A stretch of DNA of 64,000 bases from Halopseudomonas sabulinigri (lineage in GTDB: Bacteria > Pseudomonadota > Gammaproteobacteria > Pseudomonadales > Pseudomonadaceae). The notes under the pieces are model-generated. The model made no database searches and had not been told where the DNA came from. It worked only from the letters and a program-made list of their open reading frames with translations. The number at the start of each line of letters is the position of its first letter. The stretch's first letter is position 1. Positions 1 to 8,881 of the stretch are shown here, one piece after another. The stretch lies in contig DRHT01000049.1 in NCBI GenBank assembly GCA_011053055.1, forward strand, positions 1-64,000, written 5' to 3'. The position numbers and the translations under genes were made by a program.

Positions 1-238
1 CCACATCCGCAGAACGGCGCATAAGGTTGAACATGCTGATGCGGGTGTAGCGCGCAAAGCGCTCGTTGATCATTTCCAGGGTGGGCATGCGCCCGCGTAC
101 AATGCGATCCTGGCTGGTCAGATCGTAACTCTTGATCGACCCCGGTTCGCTTTCCAGGTCGGTATCAATGGCACCGTCATCGACCCCATGCAACAGGGCA
201 TCGATTTCATCCTGGGATAGCAGATCCTGTACGGCCAT
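1..238 (-). CDS. fliM: Flagellar motor switch protein FliM (N-terminal part)
   Basis: FliM is the C-ring protein that binds phosphorylated CheY and switches flagellar rotation. The 79 residues visible begin MAVQDLLSQDEIDALLHGVDD, which contains the N-terminal CheY-P binding helix (LSQDEIDALL), followed by the start of the CheC-like middle domain (IVRGRMPTLEMINERFARYTR). The gene runs off the left edge, so the middle and C-terminal SpoA domains are not seen. It starts 9 bases after the fliL stop codon and is therefore in the fliL operon, which in pseudomonads continues with fliN, fliO, fliP, fliQ, fliR and flhB. Confidence 0.95.
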   Translation of the reverse strand, partial: MAVQDLLSQDEIDALLHGVDDGAIDTDLESEPGSIKSYDLTSQDRIVRGRMPTLEMINERFARYTRISMFNLMRRSADV

Positions 239-247
239 GAACGCTTC

Positions 248-760
248 CTATTGCAAAACCATATTGGTAAAAAGTACCGACTCGATGACCGGGTCGCCCA
301 CTTCCTTTTCCAGCAATGCCTTGACGGCTAGACCGGCTCTCTCGCGCAGCGCTTCCTTGCCTTCAGGGCTCAGCAGCGCGGCAAACTCTTCGCTGCCAAA
401 CAGCAAAACCAGCTGATTACGAATCAGTGGCAGATGTTGGTTAAGCTTGGCCATGCCTTCAGCACTGCGGCCCATGAGCACCACACTCACCTGCATGTAA
501 CGTTGCCGGCCATTGTCGCTGTAATTGACGACAAACGGCGGCTCGAGCGCCTGATACAACGCCATCTGTTTGACCGGTTCAGCAGGCGCCTGCGCCACCT
601 CTTCCTGATCATCGCCAGACAGCAAGAAGTAAGCAACGCCACCGGCCGACAACAACAGCGCCAGCAGGCCAACACCGATCAGAATGAAAAGTTTTTTGCG
701 GCTATTGGACGGTTTTTCCTGCACTTCTTCCGTCACTTCGTTATTTTCTTGTTTCGCCAT
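248..760 (-). CDS. fliL: Flagellar basal body-associated protein FliL
   Basis: FliL is a single-pass inner-membrane protein that surrounds the stator units at the flagellar base and supports motor torque and swarming. The 170-residue product has a charged cytoplasmic N-terminus (about 1-22, many E/K), one hydrophobic helix (about 24-47, KLFILIGVGLLALLL), and a periplasmic domain with the family pattern YQALEPPFVVNYSDNGRQRY and a C-terminal PVIESVLFTNMVLQ. Length and layout are normal for the family. It is the first gene of its operon, with fliM 9 bases downstream, and a sigma-54 type promoter lies about 50 bases upstream of the start. Confidence 0.95.
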   Translation of the reverse strand: MAKQENNEVTEEVQEKPSNSRKKLFILIGVGLLALLLSAGGVAYFLLSGDDQEEVAQAPAEPVKQMALYQALEPPFVVNYSDNGRQRYMQVSVVLMGRSAEGMAKLNQHLPLIRNQLVLLFGSEEFAALLSPEGKEALRERAGLAVKALLEKEVGDPVIESVLFTNMVLQ

Positions 761-809
761 GACAATATTCCGTCACTCCAGCGGGATTTTCCCTGTTTTT
801 GAGGGTGAT

Positions 810-824
810 GCATTGAGCGTGCCA
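810..824 (-). promoter_or_regulatory. Sigma-54 promoter of fliL operon
   Basis: On the minus strand the sequence reads TGGCACGCTCAATGC. The -24 element TGGCAC is perfect; the -12 element is ATGC instead of TTGC but keeps the invariant GC at the correct spacing. It ends 49 bases upstream of the fliL start codon. In P. aeruginosa the fliLM operon is RpoN and FleR dependent, which fits. Confidence 0.7.
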
Positions 825-1039
825 GCCCATGCATTTGCATACCGGATGATCGCAGAATAGCTCAGGGTTAGCGTCTACGCTCAGTCAAAGAGCCGGATCG
901 CCATAGGATAAAGGGAAAGCGGAGAAATGTCTTTGTCAGCCCACCGACGCCGGCAAGCTGACAACAACAATTAAGACAACAGCGCGAAAGGCGCCTAACA
1001 AGAAGGGGATTACGCAGGCGCGTTGGTAGAGCTCAGTAA

Positions 1040-2479
1040 TCAGGCGTAGTAATCAACTAACCGGCTATTGGCGACCATACTCTGCGCTGCTGCTATCGGC
1101 AATTCGTCTTCGCTGCCAACCTGCGAGGTGCCAGCCACCGCCGAGCCACCCGCTCGACCACCGCCTGACTCCCCGCCGGCAAAATTACCACGCGCCTCAC
1201 TGCCCGATTGCTGGCCACTGCTGCCATCGGATACCGAAACATCCAGTTGATCCACGCCCTGCTGAGCAAAGAGCTCGCGTAGGCGGTGCATCTGCGCTTC
1301 CAGCGCATCGCGAACCGCTGGATTTTGGCTAACAAACTGTACTTGGTGCTCCAGCCCACGCGTCTGAATCTTGATTTCAAGCGGACCCAGCTCAGCCGGA
1401 TCCAACTGAATCTCAACACTTCTCAAGTTCTGGCTGGACATCCACATGACCTTGTTAACTACCGATTCACTCCAGCCAGCTTGCCCGAATGGCACGGCTG
1501 CCGGCTGCGCAGCGGAGGCGACGGGCCGTTGAGTCAACGCGTTCTGCGCCGCACTAACAGTAGTTGCGGCTTTATTCTCCAGAGCATCAACTGCCGAACT
1601 CTCTAACTTGGCCGAATCACCACCCTTGTGTTCTGCCAACTTGGCCGCGAACAGACCTTGAGAGTCTGCACTGGCAGCCAGGTTGGCTACTCGCTGACTC
1701 TGTTGTGGCTGGTCTGCCGGATTGGCTTGTCTGTTGCCCGCCATAAGTCTGTCGTCTGCGTCGCCCTGCTGCACCTTACCTTTGGCCGCAGATTCATCGC
1801 CTGCTGTCGTCTTGTTGGTGGCAGCATCCGCATCAGTTGATGCCGACCCCGACATCACCGCACGTAATTGCGCAAGCATCTCCGGCAGGCTCATCGCACC
1901 TTGCGCGCCCGGTAGCACCTTGTCTCCGGGCAAACCTGCGCTGAGCTCAGCACCGATGATCTGTTTCAACGCTTTGTCGGCATCAGCTGTGTTGATTGCC
2001 GCTGAAGCTGCTGTTGGCGCGGAAGCACCACTCGCCAATCCTGCAGTCTCTGGCAGTTGCGCCATCCATTGTTGCCACTGGCTGCTGAGCCCTGCCAACA
2101 AGCCCATTGCTTCCTGAGCGTCAACATCGCTGGATTCTGTTGATTCGATAGAACCTGCGGCGTCTGCAGAGCTGTCCTGCAGCGGAGACTCCAACATGGC
2201 CAGCTTTTGCAGCCATTCCTTAATCTCAACCGGCAAGCTATTGCCGTCAGCGGCAAAGCGGGACAGCTCTTCGTTGCTCTCGGCGGTTTGACCTTGCACC
2301 TGGCTCAACTGACCCAAAAAAGCTTTCAGCTCAGCTGGCTGTTGCGCAGCCAGAATCGAAGAGAAACCGCCCAGCCCCTCTATACCAGCGCTATCGGCTT
2401 TTACAGAGGTAAGCCCGGCGAACCTGTCTCGCGGCATTTCGGCGCTCATCAGCGCCTGCAGATTTTGCCCAATTGGCAT
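1040..2479 (-). CDS. fliK: Flagellar hook-length control protein FliK
   Basis: FliK is the secreted molecular ruler that sets hook length and switches the export apparatus from rod/hook to filament substrates. The 479-residue product has a long low-complexity central part rich in Ala, Ser, Gln and Asp, as expected for the ruler. Around residues 350-430 it has the conserved Flg_hook domain (VEIQLDPAELGPLEIKIQ ... VRDALEAQMHRLRELFAQQG) that contacts FlhB. I chose the ATG at 2479 (MPIGQNLQALM) because GGTGGAG lies just upstream; a longer in-frame ORF to 2629 has an implausible N-terminus. It lies between hptB and fliL with its own sigma-54 promoter. Confidence 0.92.
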   Translation of the reverse strand: MPIGQNLQALMSAEMPRDRFAGLTSVKADSAGIEGLGGFSSILAAQQPAELKAFLGQLSQVQGQTAESNEELSRFAADGNSLPVEIKEWLQKLAMLESPLQDSSADAAGSIESTESSDVDAQEAMGLLAGLSSQWQQWMAQLPETAGLASGASAPTAASAAINTADADKALKQIIGAELSAGLPGDKVLPGAQGAMSLPEMLAQLRAVMSGSASTDADAATNKTTAGDESAAKGKVQQGDADDRLMAGNRQANPADQPQQSQRVANLAASADSQGLFAAKLAEHKGGDSAKLESSAVDALENKAATTVSAAQNALTQRPVASAAQPAAVPFGQAGWSESVVNKVMWMSSQNLRSVEIQLDPAELGPLEIKIQTRGLEHQVQFVSQNPAVRDALEAQMHRLRELFAQQGVDQLDVSVSDGSSGQQSGSEARGNFAGGESGGGRAGGSAVAGTSQVGSEDELPIAAAQSMVANSRLVDYYA

Positions 2480-2530
2480 GCTTGAATCTCCACCCCGGTC
2501 TGCAAGAATCCTTGCGTTTGCAAGCAACCT

Positions 2531-2545
2531 GCAATGCATGGGCCA
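2531..2545 (-). promoter_or_regulatory. Sigma-54 promoter of fliK
   Basis: The minus strand reads TGGCCCATGCATTGC: a -24 box with one mismatch (TGGCCC) and a perfect -12 TTGC at the 15-base spacing. It lies about 51 bases upstream of the fliK start chosen here, the same distance as the fliL promoter, which supports both the promoter and the shorter fliK start. Confidence 0.65.
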
Positions 2546-2561
2546 ACCAGGATGAACAGTA

Positions 2562-2897
2562 TTAGAAAAGTTGCGCTTGCAGACGAATAAAGCGCTCACG
2601 AATGCGCGAGTAGCTGTTAGACGCAGCACTGGTATCGCCTTCGAGTGCTGCGCGCTCGGCGATCAAGCAGGCTTGTTCCAGCGCTAGCGCACCCATATTG
2701 CCGCAGCTGCCTTTAAAACTGTGGGCAGCTTGGCGAAACGCTTCAAGATCCTCAATCACCAGCGCTTCACGCAACTGAGTCAAACGCAGTTTGGCGTCGG
2801 CCAGAAAGGTCTCTAGCAATAACGGATAATCGTCTTCCATCAACTCGCGCAGCGCGTCCAGCGCAGCGGGATCGACGTCCGGTAATTGATCTGACAT
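2562..2897 (-). CDS. hptB: Histidine phosphotransfer protein HptB
   Basis: HptB is a stand-alone phosphotransfer domain. In P. aeruginosa it receives phosphate from several hybrid sensor kinases and passes it to the response regulator HsbR. The product is 111 residues and carries the Hpt signature AAHSFKGSCGNMGA, whose His is the phosphorylation site; the surrounding four-helix bundle pattern (ALRELMEDDYPLLLETFLADA) is intact. The ATG at 2897 aligns with known HptB proteins; an in-frame ATG at 2918 would add seven residues. hsbR lies 109 bases upstream and hsbA beyond it, so the whole HptB-HsbR-HsbA relay is encoded together inside the flagellar cluster. Confidence 0.88.
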   Translation of the reverse strand: MSDQLPDVDPAALDALRELMEDDYPLLLETFLADAKLRLTQLREALVIEDLEAFRQAAHSFKGSCGNMGALALEQACLIAERAALEGDTSAASNSYSRIRERFIRLQAQLF

Positions 2898-3006
2898 ACG
2901 CAAAAACCTTGTATCCATTCTCGGGGGCTATCGCCGCTTCATAACGCTCGCGCAAAGATAACCCCGATCCTATGGGTTGCGCGTAGTGGCCAGCAGTATG
3001 CCCAAG

Positions 3007-4752
3007 CTACCAACTGAAGACCACCCTCACCCGGCTACCAACACCGTCCACCTCTACCTCCTGAGCCAGGGCCGCAACCAACGCCAAACCCCGCCCCGCG
3101 TAGTCCGCAGAGGCGCAGGCTGGATCAAAGCCACTACCACTGTCTTCACACTCGATCTGCAGCATGCCGCCGTCAGGTGTAGGGCTGTGGTTCAAGGTAA
3201 TAGTAATCCAGCCACTAACCAGATGACGCAAGCGCTCGCCACGCTCGTGGTAATAGAGTGCAAAACCATCAGAGTCGCGTTTCCAGGCTGAATCGAGTTG
3301 CAACAAACCGTGCTCAAGGGCGTTGCTGTATAGCTCACTGAGTACCGTAAACAAGGCGCCGGCCTGCGGCCGCAGGCCGGGAATTTCCAGCAACCGCGTA
3401 AGTAAAAACGGTAGGGGGTTTTGCTCACGAATAGAAACAGCGCGATAGGTGTAGCTCAACGCCCAATCCTGAGCGCGCGTCGGCGGCGCCGTAGCGCGCG
3501 GCGCTGGTTGACGCTCGGTTGGCCCAGGCATGACTACCTGCAGCAGGCTAACGTCGTCTTCGGGACTACCGTGGAAGCGCTCTAACGAGTCAAGCAAACC
3601 ATCGAACACCCGACCCGGATGCCCAATGTAGGCGTCCAGCACTTCATGCACGCCCGCGTCGCCAAACAATTCGCCAGCGTGATTACGGCTCTCAATCACG
3701 CCATCTGTCCAGCACAGCAGTCGCTCACCCGGGCGCATCACCATCACCACCGGATCGGGGTTAAAACGCTGTTTGTTAGCAACGCCCAGGGGCAAATGGG
3801 TGGAAGGAATGCTGCGCATCAATTCCGCCGTCTGACCGAGAATGATCACTTCCGGCAAGCCGCCGTTCCAGACTTCCACCAAACCCTTGCCTGGATTGAT
3901 CTCAATCAGCACCGCGCAGCAGAAAATACCCACCGGTAATATCATTGCCAGCTTGTCGTTCAGCTCAATCAGAATATCCCGTAGACTGAAACCCTTGGCG
4001 GTCATAGCGTAGAAAACTTCCGCTAGCGGCATCGCACCGATGGCCGCCGAAAGGCCGTGCCCGGTAAAGTCACCCAGCAGTAGGTGCATCTCACCGGAAG
4101 GGCGATTGGCGGCGAGCAGAATATCGCCGTTAAACATCGCGTAGGCGGATTGCAAATAGCGCAGGCTGCTGTGACTCAGCGCACCGGTGTGCGCCACACG
4201 GTCAAAGATAATCTTCGCCAATTCCTGATCCTGCACCAAACTGGCGTGCTGCGCTGCAATCACGTCTCGCTGCGCCTGCAGGGTCTGATGCATCTCACGC
4301 ATACGCCGAAAAGCACTGATCTTGGCGTCAAGGATTACCGGGTTGTAAGGTTTGGTCAGAAAGTCATCACCGCCGGCTTCAAGACACTGCACCAGCGCGT
4401 CGGTTTCGGTCAGACTAGTAAGAAAGATAATCGGTACAAGGTCTTCGCCGGCCTGCTGCTTGATCAACCGCGCAGCTGCAAAGCCATCCATCACCGGCAT
4501 CAGCGCATCCAGCAGCACTATGTCAGGTCGGCGCTCCGCAAACTGCTCTACCGCCAGCCGGCCGTTCTCGACGAGATACACCTGGTGGCCAAGACGCTCA
4601 ACCAAGCGGCCAAGAATCATTCGATCCGCCGGATTGTCGTCCGCCACCAGCACTGTCAGGCGGACGGAATTAGGTCGAGCCGCGTCAGGTCGGGCCGCGC
4701 TCGGTCGGGCTAGGCTCTTACTCCCGGGTGCCGAAATCGGGCCAGTAACCAC
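3007..4752 (-). CDS. hsbR: Response regulator/PP2C phosphatase/anti-sigma kinase HsbR
   Basis: Three-domain regulator of 581 residues. Residues about 31-150 are a receiver domain (VLVADDNPADR; phospho-acceptor D82 in VLLDALMPVMDG; K in FLTKPYNP). About 200-420 is a SpoIIE/PP2C-type serine phosphatase (LLLGDFTGHGLSAAIGAMP and LLCWTDGVIESRN metal-binding motifs). About 435-581 is a GHKL anti-sigma kinase domain (LYSNALEHGLL N-box). In P. aeruginosa the equivalent PA3346 phosphorylates or dephosphorylates HsbA according to phosphate from HptB, switching between swimming and biofilm formation. The start is GTG, three bases after the hsbA stop, so the two are translationally linked. The Ala/Arg/Pro-rich N-terminal extension of about 28 residues is unremarkable. 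Confidence 0.9.
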   Translation of the reverse strand: MVTGPISAPGSKSLARPSAARPDAARPNSVRLTVLVADDNPADRMILGRLVERLGHQVYLVENGRLAVEQFAERRPDIVLLDALMPVMDGFAAARLIKQQAGEDLVPIIFLTSLTETDALVQCLEAGGDDFLTKPYNPVILDAKISAFRRMREMHQTLQAQRDVIAAQHASLVQDQELAKIIFDRVAHTGALSHSSLRYLQSAYAMFNGDILLAANRPSGEMHLLLGDFTGHGLSAAIGAMPLAEVFYAMTAKGFSLRDILIELNDKLAMILPVGIFCCAVLIEINPGKGLVEVWNGGLPEVIILGQTAELMRSIPSTHLPLGVANKQRFNPDPVVMVMRPGERLLCWTDGVIESRNHAGELFGDAGVHEVLDAYIGHPGRVFDGLLDSLERFHGSPEDDVSLLQVVMPGPTERQPAPRATAPPTRAQDWALSYTYRAVSIREQNPLPFLLTRLLEIPGLRPQAGALFTVLSELYSNALEHGLLQLDSAWKRDSDGFALYYHERGERLRHLVSGWITITLNHSPTPDGGMLQIECEDSGSGFDPACASADYAGRGLALVAALAQEVEVDGVGSRVRVVFSW

Positions 4753-4755
4753 AAC

Positions 4756-5061
4756 TTACTTGATGCTGAACAGTTGTTCGAAATTAGAAATACTCAGCAC
4801 TTTGCGCACATCTGGATTGCAATGCACAATGCTGATTTGCGCAGTGTCGCCACCGGCGTGATCACGCAGCAGCAGCAGCATGCCCAACGCGGAACTGTCT
4901 ATGTAATCGGTTTCATGCAGATCTACCACGTAGCGTTGCGGAGTCAGGCCACTGCGCTCGTAAGCATTACGAAAATCCTGATGGGCGCCAAAATCAAAAC
5001 GTCCTTTGACGCTGATGGTGAGTACTTGGCTGTCCGCCGATAAAGTTGCCTGAATCGACAT
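4756..5061 (-). CDS. hsbA: Anti-sigma factor antagonist HsbA (STAS domain)
   Basis: Single STAS-domain protein of 101 residues. The switch motif DSSALGMLLLLRDHA contains Ser56, the same position as the serine phosphorylated by HsbR in P. aeruginosa HsbA. There the unphosphorylated form binds the anti-sigma factor FlgM (freeing FliA) and the phosphorylated form binds the cyclase HsbD. I chose the ATG at 5061 because GGGAGA precedes it at good spacing; the longer reading frame to 5106 lacks a ribosome binding site. It lies 60 bases downstream of fliJ and just upstream of hsbR. Confidence 0.9.
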   Translation of the reverse strand: MSIQATLSADSQVLTISVKGRFDFGAHQDFRNAYERSGLTPQRYVVDLHETDYIDSSALGMLLLLRDHAGGDTAQISIVHCNPDVRKVLSISNFEQLFSIK

Positions 5062-5121
5062 GATTTCTCCCTGGCAGTGTGTGAGGTGTTCCAATTCTTT
5101 TAGCACAGGGAACCGGGACTG

Positions 5122-5577
5122 TCAGGAATTATTTCCACGTTGTGCGTGCGCACGCTGGGATAATTCATCCAGCAGCTTCTGCTCTTGCCGGTCAGCTCTG
5201 GCTTGCGCTTCCTGCCGATATTTTTCAATCAATTTGCGCAACGCCTCCAGCCGCTGGTAGCGTTCGCGCCAACTCTCCCGGGCTTTATCGATGCTCTGGC
5301 TGTGCCAACTGACAGTCTGACGCTGCTGCTCTAGTGCCACCTCCATCTGCGCCATAAAGCGCTGATAATTCATCAGCCACTCGCGCCCGACTCCCTGCTC
5401 ACCACGTTGCGTCCAGCCTTTGGCATATTCGCCGCAGTAGTACTCCAGATCGCGCAGGCGACCTTGCGCATCGTCCAGCTGCTTCTGGCATTGCCCCAGC
5501 AGCGTGGCCGCTTTGCGCTCGTCATCCAAGGCCATATCCAGCACTGGCGAGAGCCGGCGAATGCGCTCCTCACTCAT
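5122..5577 (-). CDS. fliJ: Flagellar export protein FliJ
   Basis: FliJ is the coiled-coil stalk that sits in the central pore of the FliI hexamer and couples ATP hydrolysis to proton-driven export. The 151-residue product is almost wholly helical and charged, rich in Gln, Glu, Arg and Lys, with heptad-like spacing throughout ([43 protein letters not shown]). Length matches the pseudomonad family. Its start overlaps the end of fliI by 8 bases, showing translational coupling in the fliEFGHIJ operon. Confidence 0.93.
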   Translation of the reverse strand: MSEERIRRLSPVLDMALDDERKAATLLGQCQKQLDDAQGRLRDLEYYCGEYAKGWTQRGEQGVGREWLMNYQRFMAQMEVALEQQRQTVSWHSQSIDKARESWRERYQRLEALRKLIEKYRQEAQARADRQEQKLLDELSQRAHAQRGNNS

Positions 5578-6922
5578 CGCTGATGGTCTGTTGCAACGCC
5601 GCCTGGCTGTCGCTCAAATTGACGCTAACATGCAGACCCTGACGCAAAAAGGCCTGCATGGACGGCATTTTTTCCAATGCCTTGTCAGTCAAAGGATCGG
5701 AGCCAGCGGAGTAGGCACCGACACTAATCAGATCTCGACTCTGCTGATAGCGTGCGTAGAGCTGCTTGAACAACTGGGCCTGTTGCAGCTGCTCAGGCGA
5801 CACGATCTGCGGCATGGCACGGCTAATAGAGGCTTCAATATCGATTGCCGGATAGTGGCCCTCTTCGGCTAATCGGCGCGATAACACCACGTGGCCATCC
5901 AGAATGGCGCGCGAAGCATCAGCAATGGGATCTTGCTGGTCGTCACCTTCAGATAAAACGGTATAGAAGGCGGTGATCGAACCGCCGCCCTCCTCGGCAT
6001 TACCGGCACGTTCAACCAGTTGTGGCAACTTGGCAAACACCGAAGGCGGATAGCCCTTGGTCGCAGGCGGCTCACCAATCGCCAAGGCAATCTCCCGCTG
6101 AGCCTGGGCAAAGCGCGTCAATGAATCCATTAACAGCAGCACATTTTTGCCTTGATCGCGAAAGTACTCGGCAATGCGTGTGCAATACATAGCAGCGCGC
6201 AGACGCATAAGCGGTGCGTCGTCAGCAGGCGAAGCCACCACTACTGAGCGCGCCATGCCTTTCTCACCGAGAATCTGCTCGATGAATTCCTTTACTTCTC
6301 GGCCCCGTTCACCGACCAGGCCAACAATGGTGATATCAGCATCGGTAAAACGCGTCATCATGCCCAGCAACATACTCTTGCCCACGCCGCTGCCGGCAAA
6401 CAAGCCCAAGCGCTGGCCACGACCGACCGTCAATAAACTGTTGATCGAGCGAATACCCACGTCTAGCGGCTCTTCAATCGGGTGGCGCTTGAGGGGGTTA
6501 ATGACCGGACCATTGAGATCAACCCAGTCTTCGGCCTTGAAACTACCCTTGCCGTCCAAAGGACGGCCAATCCCATCAACGACGCGGCCAAGCATGGCCG
6601 AGCCCATCGGCAGTTTGCCGCCGCCACTGGAAGGCACAACCCGCGCGCCAGGCTGCAAACCTTCGAGTCGATCCACTGGCATCAGATAAATCTTGTTGCC
6701 GGAGAAGCCCATGACCTCAGCTTCGATACTGCTCTGGCCCCTGGGAGTGTCGCTGATAACCTGGCAGCGGCTGCCAACCGGCGCCTTGCAACCTTCGGCT
6801 TCAAGCGTCAGGCCGACCATGCGGATCAGCCTTCCCTCGACTACCGGATTGGCCGGCAGCGTGATCGCCGCCTGATAGCGCGACAACCGACGAGCAAAGC
6901 TGATGCGTTCACGCTGGCTCAT
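5570..6922 (-). CDS. fliI: Flagellum-specific ATPase FliI
   Basis: FliI is the hexameric ATPase of the flagellar type III export system, related to F1-beta. The 450-residue protein has the P-loop GSGVGKS at about 177-183, the Walker B stretch [27 protein letters not shown], and the C-terminal [15 protein letters not shown] segment typical of the family. I prefer the ATG at 6922 ([13 protein letters not shown]) because it aligns with Pseudomonas FliI and gives the family length; an in-frame ATG at 6943 would add seven residues. The gene overlaps the 3' end of fliH by 14 bases and fliJ by 8. Confidence 0.95.
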   Translation of the reverse strand: MSQRERISFARRLSRYQAAITLPANPVVEGRLIRMVGLTLEAEGCKAPVGSRCQVISDTPRGQSSIEAEVMGFSGNKIYLMPVDRLEGLQPGARVVPSSGGGKLPMGSAMLGRVVDGIGRPLDGKGSFKAEDWVDLNGPVINPLKRHPIEEPLDVGIRSINSLLTVGRGQRLGLFAGSGVGKSMLLGMMTRFTDADITIVGLVGERGREVKEFIEQILGEKGMARSVVVASPADDAPLMRLRAAMYCTRIAEYFRDQGKNVLLLMDSLTRFAQAQREIALAIGEPPATKGYPPSVFAKLPQLVERAGNAEEGGGSITAFYTVLSEGDDQQDPIADASRAILDGHVVLSRRLAEEGHYPAIDIEASISRAMPQIVSPEQLQQAQLFKQLYARYQQSRDLISVGAYSAGSDPLTDKALEKMPSMQAFLRQGLHVSVNLSDSQAALQQTISDE

Positions 6923-7733
6923 TATCGCTGCCGTCATTGTCATCGTTAGCGCGGGTTGGCGTGGTGCTCGGCGGCGTAATACTGAGATCAGCTTCAGGCG
7001 GGTGGGCGCGCTGCTCGCGACGCTCTTCGTACAATTGGGCGATCAGCTGCTGCAAGCGGGTTTCCAGCGTGGCGTCGACTTGACTGTGCTCGGTCTCAAT
7101 GCGGCAACCGCCAGCCATCAAGCTATCGTCTTCAAGCAGGCGCCAACTCTCTTCATGGCGCTCACGCAAGGCCTTGACCGCCTCGAAATCGTTCGGATTC
7201 AGATAGATGCGAATGTTGCCTGCGCCCACCGGCAACGCTTTGAGTGCGCCACGCAGCACCTGCAAAATCTGGGTTTTATCTTCGCGCATTTCGCGCTGCA
7301 GCACTTCGCGCAACATGGCTTCGAGCATTTGCAGCAGCATGTCTTCGATCTGCTCATCCTGCGTCTGCAGGGGCATCATCAGTTGATTCATCAGGGTTTC
7401 CAGCTCCGCAAGGCGGGCATCCAAAACCGTGCGCGCCTCCTGCTGCCCTTTCAACTGGCCGGCATGAAAACCGTCTTTTTCGCCGGTGGAAAAGCCGTCG
7501 TTGTAAGCCTCCTGGCGAATCTGCTCGAGCTCTTCGACAGTAAAAGGCTTAACCACTTCCAGCTCTTCTTCGGCCTCGCCAAGCGCATCGTCAAGCTGTT
7601 CTTCAGGTTCTGGCACATCGCGTTCCAGCTCCACCTTATGCGGTGCGCTGTCAAAGCTCGGCAGATCCCAGAGGCTAAAGGCTTCTACCTGGCCACCGCG
7701 CAGCAATTCAGAATCGGATTTATTTGACGCCAT
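6909..7733 (-). CDS. fliH: Flagellar assembly protein FliH
   Basis: FliH is the peripheral stalk/negative regulator that tethers the FliI ATPase to FliN at the C-ring. The 274-residue product has an acidic N-terminal region ([23 protein letters not shown]), a Gly- and charge-rich helix ([26 protein letters not shown]) with the GxxxG spacing typical of FliH, and a C-terminal domain (about 150-250) resembling the V/F-ATPase E/delta stalk fold. The C-terminus ends in a Pro/Thr/Asp-rich tail. It follows fliG after a 125-base gap that contains an inverted repeat. Confidence 0.93.
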   Translation of the reverse strand: MASNKSDSELLRGGQVEAFSLWDLPSFDSAPHKVELERDVPEPEEQLDDALGEAEEELEVVKPFTVEELEQIRQEAYNDGFSTGEKDGFHAGQLKGQQEARTVLDARLAELETLMNQLMMPLQTQDEQIEDMLLQMLEAMLREVLQREMREDKTQILQVLRGALKALPVGAGNIRIYLNPNDFEAVKALRERHEESWRLLEDDSLMAGGCRIETEHSQVDATLETRLQQLIAQLYEERREQRAHPPEADLSITPPSTTPTRANDDNDGSDNEPA

Positions 7734-7810
7734 GGGCTAACTACCCTGCAGCTGATTGAATGACTGCGCCAGAATAACACCGCATCGTAGTAGACGCGTT
7801 CCGACTGTTA

Positions 7811-7860
7811 ACAGGCCGTTGAAAACCCAGTCTAAGTAGATAGCTTTTCAACAGCCGGTT
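7811..7860 (-). repeat. Inverted repeat between fliG and fliH
   Basis: Two 16-base arms, AACAGGCCGTTGAAAA and its near reverse complement TTTTCAACAGCCGGTT, face each other across a 19-base loop immediately after the fliG stop codon. There are two mismatches between arms. It lies inside an operon, so it may act as an mRNA-stabilising or attenuating hairpin rather than a full terminator; a dispersed palindrome is the other option. Confidence 0.6.
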
Positions 7861-8881
7861 AAATCATTTCCTCGCCACCTTTGCCACCTAGAACGATCTC
7901 GCCGGCATCAGCCATGCGTCTGGCAATGGTGAGAATCTCTTTCTGCGCCGCTTCCACTTCGCTGATACGTACTGGACCTTTGGCTTCCAGATCGTCTTGC
8001 AGCAGTTCGGATGCGCGCTTGGACATATTGCGGAAGATCTTGTCTTTGATATCTTCGTCTGCGCCCTTGAGCGCGATGATCAACACCTCGGAGGAAACCT
8101 CACGTAGCAATGCTTGAATGCCACGATCATCGACCTCGGATAGATTGTCGAATACAAACATTAGATCCTCAATCTTCGACGACAGGTCTTCGTCCATCTC
8201 GCGGATGGCTTCAATTAGCTGCGACTCGGTGCTCGATTCGAGGAAGTTCATAATGTCTGCGGTGCGCTTAATACCCCCCATGGTGGCGCGGGTAGTATTC
8301 GAGTTACCGGCAAACTGCTTCTCCAAAATCTCGTTTAGCTCCTTTAGGGCTGAGGGCTGCACGGTGTTCAACGAGGCAACGCGCAACAATACGTCGAGGC
8401 GCACTTTGTGATCAAAATAGCCGACCACTTCAGCAGCCATGTCCGGGTCTAGATACGCCACCACAATGGCCTGAATTTGCGGATGCTCAAATCGAATCAC
8501 GTCAGCAACGGCGCGTGGCTCCATCCACTTCAAGCTATCCAGTCCGGACGTGCTGCCGCCAAGTAATATGCGATCAACCAGGCTATTCGCTTTATCTTCG
8601 CCCAACGCCTGCGTGAGCATAGTGCGGATATAACCGTCGGCGCCGACGCCAAGCCCCGTTTGGTCACCTACTGTTTCAATAAAGTCACCCATGACCTCCT
8701 GCACATGCTCCCGATTCACGGTACGCAGGCCCGCCATGGCGCTACCCACGCGCTGCACTTCTTTAGGGCCCATGTGTTTAAGCACTGCGGCTGCATCGGA
8801 CTCACCTAGACTGAGCAGTAAAATCGCTGCTTTATCCAGCCGTGACAGTTTCTGTGGGCGTTTGCTGGCTTCTTCACTCAT
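7859..8881 (-). CDS. fliG: Flagellar motor switch protein FliG
   Basis: FliG is the C-ring protein that contacts the stator MotA and the MS ring. The 340-residue product has the N-terminal FliF-binding domain (KLSRLDKAAILLLSLGESDAA), the EHPQ motif in RFEHPQIQAIVVAYL of the middle domain, and the C-terminal torque-generating helix with alternating charges (FVFDNLSEVDDRGIQALLREV ... DEDIKDKIFRNMSKRA). Length is standard. Its start overlaps the fliF stop by 8 bases, as is usual for this pair, which must be made in stoichiometric amounts. Confidence 0.96.
   Translation of the reverse strand: MSEEASKRPQKLSRLDKAAILLLSLGESDAAAVLKHMGPKEVQRVGSAMAGLRTVNREHVQEVMGDFIETVGDQTGLGVGADGYIRTMLTQALGEDKANSLVDRILLGGSTSGLDSLKWMEPRAVADVIRFEHPQIQAIVVAYLDPDMAAEVVGYFDHKVRLDVLLRVASLNTVQPSALKELNEILEKQFAGNSNTTRATMGGIKRTADIMNFLESSTESQLIEAIREMDEDLSSKIEDLMFVFDNLSEVDDRGIQALLREVSSEVLIIALKGADEDIKDKIFRNMSKRASELLQDDLEAKGPVRISEVEAAQKEILTIARRMADAGEIVLGGKGGEEMI

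Noticed and set aside
3619-4713. Open frames opposite hsbR
   Set aside because: Shadow frames of the well-supported hsbR gene; His- and Arg-rich composition typical of antisense of a GC-rich gene.
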